A stretch of 16,982 nt of DNA, taken from positions 1 to 16,982 of the forward strand of contig CAMPKG010000025.1 in the NCBI GenBank assembly GCA_946887085.1. The letters run 5' to 3'. This document shows, in pieces, positions 13,677-16,982 of this stretch. Each line of letters starts with the position of its first letter. The stretch's first letter is position 1. Origin of the DNA: an uncultured Sphingobacteriales bacterium (GTDB lineage: Bacteria > Bacteroidota > Bacteroidia > Chitinophagales > Chitinophagaceae). The position numbers were made by a program, and so were the translations under genes. The notes below the pieces were generated by a model. That model was not told where the DNA came from, searched no databases, and saw nothing but the letters and a program-made list of their open reading frames with translations.

Positions 13677-14185
13677 CACCGAACAAATGTCAGCGACCAG
13701 TAGCCGGGGGCATAATCGTCGGGTTCTAGTACGAGCTGGTGGATGGCGCCGTGGTAGATGATCTCAGTGCCCGTAGTGCCAACACCGGATAATTGGCCTG
13801 CAGTAAGCTCCGTGCCAAAAAGGTAGTTATAGATCATGGTGATCACCGCAACATCAGCAGTTATCTGTTGAAAGTTGACCAATGGCTTGCCGTTAGTGTC
13901 ATCACTATCGCCACCATCTGTCGTATAGTTATATTGCAGCTTTAAGGTCTCATTATTCTCGGTTTTAAAGATCTGTTTGATCGTCTTATGGCCCGACCGG
14001 TCGGTAAATGCATGTTTGTAGCCGGGAATCATCTTCGAGATCTCTTCGTTAAAGCGATTGGCCAACGAAATGGTCGTGTCCAAAGCAAGTATTTTCGGAC
14101 TTAGCAATGGTTCGGCGTCCTCGTCGGTCTGCGCCGTTACGCAAAAGCTATTAACTAGTAGCAATAAAACTAAAAGTCGTTTCAT
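13676..14185 (-). CDS. small secreted protein, unknown function
   Basis: A 169-residue protein with a clear signal peptide (MKRLLVLLLLVNSFCVTA, cleavage before Q19). The mature part is acidic, has no cysteine and no further membrane helix, and shows no motif that I recognise. Segments such as HKTIKQIFKTENNETLKLQYNY suggest beta structure. It is probably periplasmic. It lies 49 nt downstream of the 14235-14498 gene with a terminator-like hairpin between, so it is probably expressed separately; a possible -7 box TATTTTTA lies near the end of that hairpin. Confidence 0.75.
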   Translation of the reverse strand: MKRLLVLLLLVNSFCVTAQTDEDAEPLLSPKILALDTTISLANRFNEEISKMIPGYKHAFTDRSGHKTIKQIFKTENNETLKLQYNYTTDGGDSDDTNGKPLVNFQQITADVAVITMIYNYLFGTELTAGQLSGVGTTGTEIIYHGAIHQLVLEPDDYAPGYWSLTFVR

Positions 14186-14207
14186 ACGTCAGCCTTTTGA
14201 GTCCGAT

Positions 14208-14236
14208 AAAAATATGAAATCCTTTGGAAAGATTTC
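14208..14236 (-). terminator. terminator-like hairpin after the 14235-14498 gene
   Basis: On the minus strand GAAATC (14236-14231) pairs with GATTTC (14221-14216), with two further A-T pairs possible inside after one mismatch, and the stem is followed by ATATTTTTAT. The hairpin overlaps the last base pairs of the stop codon. Confidence 0.5.
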
Positions 14237-14498
14237 AGTTCGCGGGATGGCGGAACTTCTTTACGTTTTCCTCGATCACCAGTCTAAAAACATCATCATC
14301 ACATTCTACTTCTACAGTCGTTTGTAAACGCTTGTCGTGTATCTGGCCTGCGAACTTTATTGTTGCGTTGATTTCATACCGTTCAAAATAGTTGAGCACC
14401 TTGGACAGGGAATGAAGTTTTGACTTGAAGATCTCATGGTAAAGGCGGTGATCTATATCCCCGGAGTTCTCTATTAGCTTGATATGTTTCAGATCCAC
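14235..14498 (-). CDS. small hypothetical protein with GTG start preceded by in-frame TAG
   Basis: An 87-residue soluble protein starting at a GTG (14498). It is rich in charged residues and appears mixed alpha/beta: an N-terminal helical stretch with HRLYHEIFKSKLHSLSKVLNYF, then strands with INATIKFAGQIHDK and TTVEVECDDDVFRLVIEENV. I recognise no family. The codon directly before the GTG is TAG (14501-14499), and in the same frame five codons further upstream is an ATG (14516-14514), giving MNYIT-stop-VDLKHIK. Either the gene uses the GTG, or a nonsense change has cut off a five-residue start. No good Shine-Dalgarno or promoter match is visible. The composition suggests a real protein, but the call is less secure than its neighbours. 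Confidence 0.55.
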   Translation of the reverse strand: MDLKHIKLIENSGDIDHRLYHEIFKSKLHSLSKVLNYFERYEINATIKFAGQIHDKRLQTTVEVECDDDVFRLVIEENVKKFRHPAN

Positions 14499-14565
14499 CT
14501 ACGTAATATAATTCATTTTTACGATAGCGGCAATCAAGGACGTCTCGCTTGTCCTGCCGTTCCAC

Positions 14566-14601
14566 AACGGAAAAGCCGCGATCGATCGCGGCTTTTCCGT
14601 T
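14566..14601. terminator. terminator, perfect 36-bp palindrome
   Basis: AACGGAAAAGCCGCGATC (14566-14583) is followed immediately by its exact reverse complement (14584-14601). On RNA this folds to a GC-rich stem with a 4-6 nt loop and U-rich flanks in both directions. It lies 19 nt beyond the stop of the 14620-15981 gene and is its likely terminator. Confidence 0.85.
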
Positions 14602-14619
14602 TCTATCATTAGCCGTCAT

Positions 14620-15981
14620 CTAGTGACTGACAACAATTCGTTTGGTAGACTGTACGGATTCGCCGGCGACAGTAACAAAATAATTTGCATTCGGAAGCTG
14701 GCTTACGTCTATCTGCTTTCTGTATGAACTGGCTGGTTGTTCTTTCCAGCTTTTCAGCACGGAACCTTTGATGTCAACGAGAGAAACCGTGAATTGCTCC
14801 GGTTGAACCCAATTGATATCTATAGTTAGCACGTCGCTGGCGGGAACCGGATACAAGCTGACCTCGTTGTCAAATGCTACAGGCTTAACGGAAGTCGGAA
14901 AATAATTCTGGTAGTAAAAACGGTATTGTTTATCATCTATAGTAGATGTCCAATTGCCATTCACCCAACTGCGGGTGGTAACAACCTCAGGGAGGTCCTG
15001 GCCGTTGTAGACCCACTCCGTGAGCGATTCATTTACGAAGTTTCCCTGGGACCAGAATTCTTCTGTGTCAGTTATCATGTTCTGGTTGCCATCATATGCA
15101 TATGTATGCTGATTGACTGGCACCCAGACGGCCCCATCCCACTGAGATTCTCTTTCTAAAGTAACCAGTGCGCCGGCATATGTATATTCCCATTGTTTTT
15201 TTCTTTTCCAGTCGTTAGCCAACGAATTCCAGGTTTCTAAAGTGTGCTTTATAACATTGTTACCGTTGTAATCATAGGTGTGCCTTTCCTTTTTAAACCA
15301 TTGGCCGCCGACTTTTTCCTGGTCGAACATCTGGGTAATGTTGTTGTTTCCGTCGTACGAGAATTCAATCTTGTATACGGGCGACTCCATGGCAACTACA
15401 TTTTGGCCAGAATATATGATGTCAGAAGTTATCGGATTATACCAGCCTGTGGTCGAGAGCCACCGTTCAAAGCTGGACGAAACCATTTTTTGGTTATTGT
15501 ATGTATATGAATACCGTGCAGAATCGAGCCAGTTTGTTTCTGCCGGTTTCCAGTTAGCGTAAGTAAAAAATTTCACCTTGTTGTCAGGGTAGAAATCCTG
15601 TGTGCGGCGCAATACTTTGCCATAGCTCGCCGGGCCAACATCATAAATATACCTGATGCCTTCGTCATACATCAATGACTCATCATTGTCCAGCTGGTCA
15701 TTATCAGGTATTCCACCTCTGTCGTTACTGTAAGTATAACTGAAGGAGTCGACCGGTGTGAAATAGCTGCCATTGTGAACGGCAAAAGTTTTACCGATCA
15801 ACCTGAGACTGATCTTTGCAGGTACCCCACCACCATTGCCGCCATTGTACAACTGGGAGCCAAAATGCGGGAATTGGCCACCAATGCCGGGGCCAGCAGT
15901 TGTCATCGCTTCGTTATTGCCTTCCGCATTGCTCTGCGAGGCAATCATCATAACCATCAAGAAGAGGTGAAAACTTCTCAT
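14620..15981 (-). CDS. secreted repeat protein with type IX secretion C-terminal sorting domain
   Basis: A 453-residue exported protein. The signal peptide is about 19 residues (MRSFHLFLMVMMIASQSNA), followed by a Gly/Asn-rich linker (28-53). Residues about 150-350 hold four to five degenerate repeats of about 35-40 residues with the pattern Y-x-Y-(D/N)-G-N-x-(I/V), an acidic residue, then W-x(4-7)-W, for example HTYDYNGNNVI, ETWNSLANDWKRKKQWEY, then HTYAYDGNQNMI; these are YD-like beta repeats. The C-terminal 80 residues (374-453: VSLYPVPASDVLTIDIN, then VSLVDIKGSVLKSW, LPNANYFVTV and KRIVVSH) match the type A sorting domain (Por_Secre_tail), which sends proteins out through the type IX system and is then removed. 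No enzyme motif is visible; surface adhesion or binding is inference. A possible promoter (TAGATTTA on the minus strand, 16020-16013) has a poor -33. Confidence 0.88.
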   Translation of the reverse strand: MRSFHLFLMVMMIASQSNAEGNNEAMTTAGPGIGGQFPHFGSQLYNGGNGGGVPAKISLRLIGKTFAVHNGSYFTPVDSFSYTYSNDRGGIPDNDQLDNDESLMYDEGIRYIYDVGPASYGKVLRRTQDFYPDNKVKFFTYANWKPAETNWLDSARYSYTYNNQKMVSSSFERWLSTTGWYNPITSDIIYSGQNVVAMESPVYKIEFSYDGNNNITQMFDQEKVGGQWFKKERHTYDYNGNNVIKHTLETWNSLANDWKRKKQWEYTYAGALVTLERESQWDGAVWVPVNQHTYAYDGNQNMITDTEEFWSQGNFVNESLTEWVYNGQDLPEVVTTRSWVNGNWTSTIDDKQYRFYYQNYFPTSVKPVAFDNEVSLYPVPASDVLTIDINWVQPEQFTVSLVDIKGSVLKSWKEQPASSYRKQIDVSQLPNANYFVTVAGESVQSTKRIVVSH

Positions 15982-16112
15982 ACCATAAGTTTTAGTATCC
16001 TGAACCGGTATATAAATCTACCATATTTTCCCCGGCACTAAATATCTTGTTTATATATATGACGAAACCATGACATCCCCATTACAAATCTCTACCGTTC
16101 ACTAACCCTAAG

Positions 16113-16901
16113 TTACAATTTGTCAGGGTGTGCGCCAGTTTTTTCCGGTACGGGCTCGTTCAGTTCCACTACTTTGTCAGAACGCTTACGCAGCCGCATG
16201 TTCAGCAACTCTACGCCAAAGGAAAATGCCATGGCAAAGTAAATATATCCCTTAGGTATCTCCTGGTGGTGTACCGGATGCAAGCCCTCAAAGAACAGCG
16301 TGAAGCCAACCATTACCAGGAATGACAAAGCAAGCATTTTCAGGGTGGGGTGCCTATGGATAAATGCTGCTATCCGTGCGCTGAATACGAACATAATGAA
16401 CATTGCAATGACAACTGCGATTATCATGACTTCCACATGACGCGCAAGGCCAATCGCCGTGATCATGCTATCGAATGAAAACACCAGGTCGATGATGAGT
16501 ATCTGCACTACGGCGTTGGCCAGCGTTGTGCCCACTTTTTCCTTGGTGTTTTGCTCCAATTGCTCCTCATCCCCTTCCAGTTTGTGATGTATCTCGGTAA
16601 CGGTTTTAATGATGAGGAACAATCCGCCTGCAAGCATCACGAGGTTGCCAAGTTCGAAACGGTAGCTAAATATGTCAAAAGCCAGCGGGTTTCGTACCAG
16701 CCATCCAAGTCCTATCAACAGTGCCACGCGCACACAAATACCGGTGATCATCCATATCCGGCGCGCTTTGGGTTGCTTGCTTTCTGGCAACCTGCCCATG
16801 ACTATCGATACGAAGATCACATTGTCTATACCAAGTACTATCTCAAGCAGGGTTAGTGTCAGCAGGCTAACTAATGCGTCGACGGTTAACAGTTCGTTCA
16901 T
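16113..16901 (-). CDS. TerC family integral membrane protein
   Basis: A 262-residue inner-membrane protein of the TerC family, members of which are linked to tellurium resistance or to metal (manganese) homeostasis. About seven helices are visible. Both family acidic motifs are present: LEIVLGIDNVIF (19-30, with E20, D26 and N27) and IDLVFSFDSMITAIG (137-151, with D138 and D144). A charged loop (EGDEEQLEQNTKEK, 109-122) separates the two halves. The C-terminal tail is hydrophilic. Length is typical. Its ATG overlaps the TGA of pyrD by the 4-nt ATGA, so it is probably translated from the pyrD message. Which ion it handles cannot be read from the sequence. Confidence 0.94.
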   Translation of the reverse strand: MNELLTVDALVSLLTLTLLEIVLGIDNVIFVSIVMGRLPESKQPKARRIWMITGICVRVALLIGLGWLVRNPLAFDIFSYRFELGNLVMLAGGLFLIIKTVTEIHHKLEGDEEQLEQNTKEKVGTTLANAVVQILIIDLVFSFDSMITAIGLARHVEVMIIAVVIAMFIMFVFSARIAAFIHRHPTLKMLALSFLVMVGFTLFFEGLHPVHHQEIPKGYIYFAMAFSFGVELLNMRLRKRSDKVVELNEPVPEKTGAHPDKL

Positions 16902-16982
16902 TTATTGTTTTGATGTTTTAAGATGCCTTTGCAAATATTGCTCACGATAGACGGGCCTTCGTAAATGAATCCGGTGTATACC
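16898..16982 (-). CDS. pyrD: dihydroorotate dehydrogenase, C-terminal 27 residues (runs off window)
   Basis: On the minus strand from 16981 an open frame reads VYTGFIYEGPSIVSNICKGI and ends after LKHQNNK at a TGA (16900-16898). The segment YTGFIYEGP followed by a basic C-terminal helix is the usual end of class 2 (quinone-linked) dihydroorotate dehydrogenase, the membrane-associated FMN enzyme of pyrimidine synthesis; this YEGP region lies near the FMN phosphate. Only the tail is visible and the rest lies beyond the right edge. The stop overlaps the terC-like start by 4 nt. Another FMN barrel enzyme is possible but less likely. Confidence 0.8.
   Translation of the reverse strand, partial: VYTGFIYEGPSIVSNICKGILKHQNNK

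Noticed and set aside
14434..14619. 61-codon minus-strand frame starting at 14619
   Set aside because: It runs through the perfect palindrome and overlaps the better-formed 14235-14498 frame; no protein-like features.
1..16982. CRISPR arrays, insertion sequences, phage or defence genes
   Set aside because: No direct-repeat array, transposase, integrase or known defence motif was seen on either strand.

Overview
The window looks like ordinary chromosome from a member of the Bacteroidota, probably close to Chitinophagaceae (inference). Three things point there. Promoters match the Bacteroidota pattern (-33 TTTG, about 19-20 nt spacer, -7 TAnnTTTG), seen almost perfectly in front of tRNA-Val and well in front of porT, prx and others. 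Shine-Dalgarno sequences are scarce. A PorT-like type IX secretion protein occurs together with a protein carrying a C-terminal type IX sorting domain. I see no phage, transposase, integrase, CRISPR array or rRNA.

Layout. 1-1650: the 5' part of a tRNA-Val (minus), then dapD (lysine/diaminopimelate synthesis), a small two-helix membrane protein and tatA, all plus. 1679-4492 (minus): two paralogous seven-helix membrane proteins of unknown family, followed by a sensor histidine kinase and a NarL-type response regulator; the last three are tightly packed. 4547-6422: an unrecognised protein (minus), a divergent SprT-like protein whose HExxH motif reads HQCVH (plus), and a small Gly/Ser-rich KGG-like protein (minus). 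6709-8563 (minus): a PerM/AI-2E-type permease downstream of porT. 8712-9350 (plus): a 1-Cys peroxiredoxin, divergent from porT. 9430-10953 (minus): a secreted protein of unknown function. 10993-13108 (minus): mnmH and selD, overlapping by 11 nt, a selenium pathway for tRNA 2-selenouridine. 13355-13654 (plus): a KGG stress-type protein. 13676-15981 (minus): a small secreted protein, a small cytoplasmic protein with an unusual start, and a repeat-rich type IX cargo protein. 16113-16982 (minus): a TerC-family membrane protein whose start overlaps the stop of pyrD, which runs off the window.

How the genes fit together. SelD makes selenophosphate and MnmH uses it. PorT belongs to the machine that would export the 14620-15981 product. 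The histidine kinase has a membrane anchor but no sensor domain, so the seven-helix proteins encoded just before it are its natural candidate partners. This four-gene module, with a terminator-like hairpin that includes the first start codon, is the best candidate here for something undescribed. The rest is mostly housekeeping, and assignments are by motif recognition only; no database search was run.
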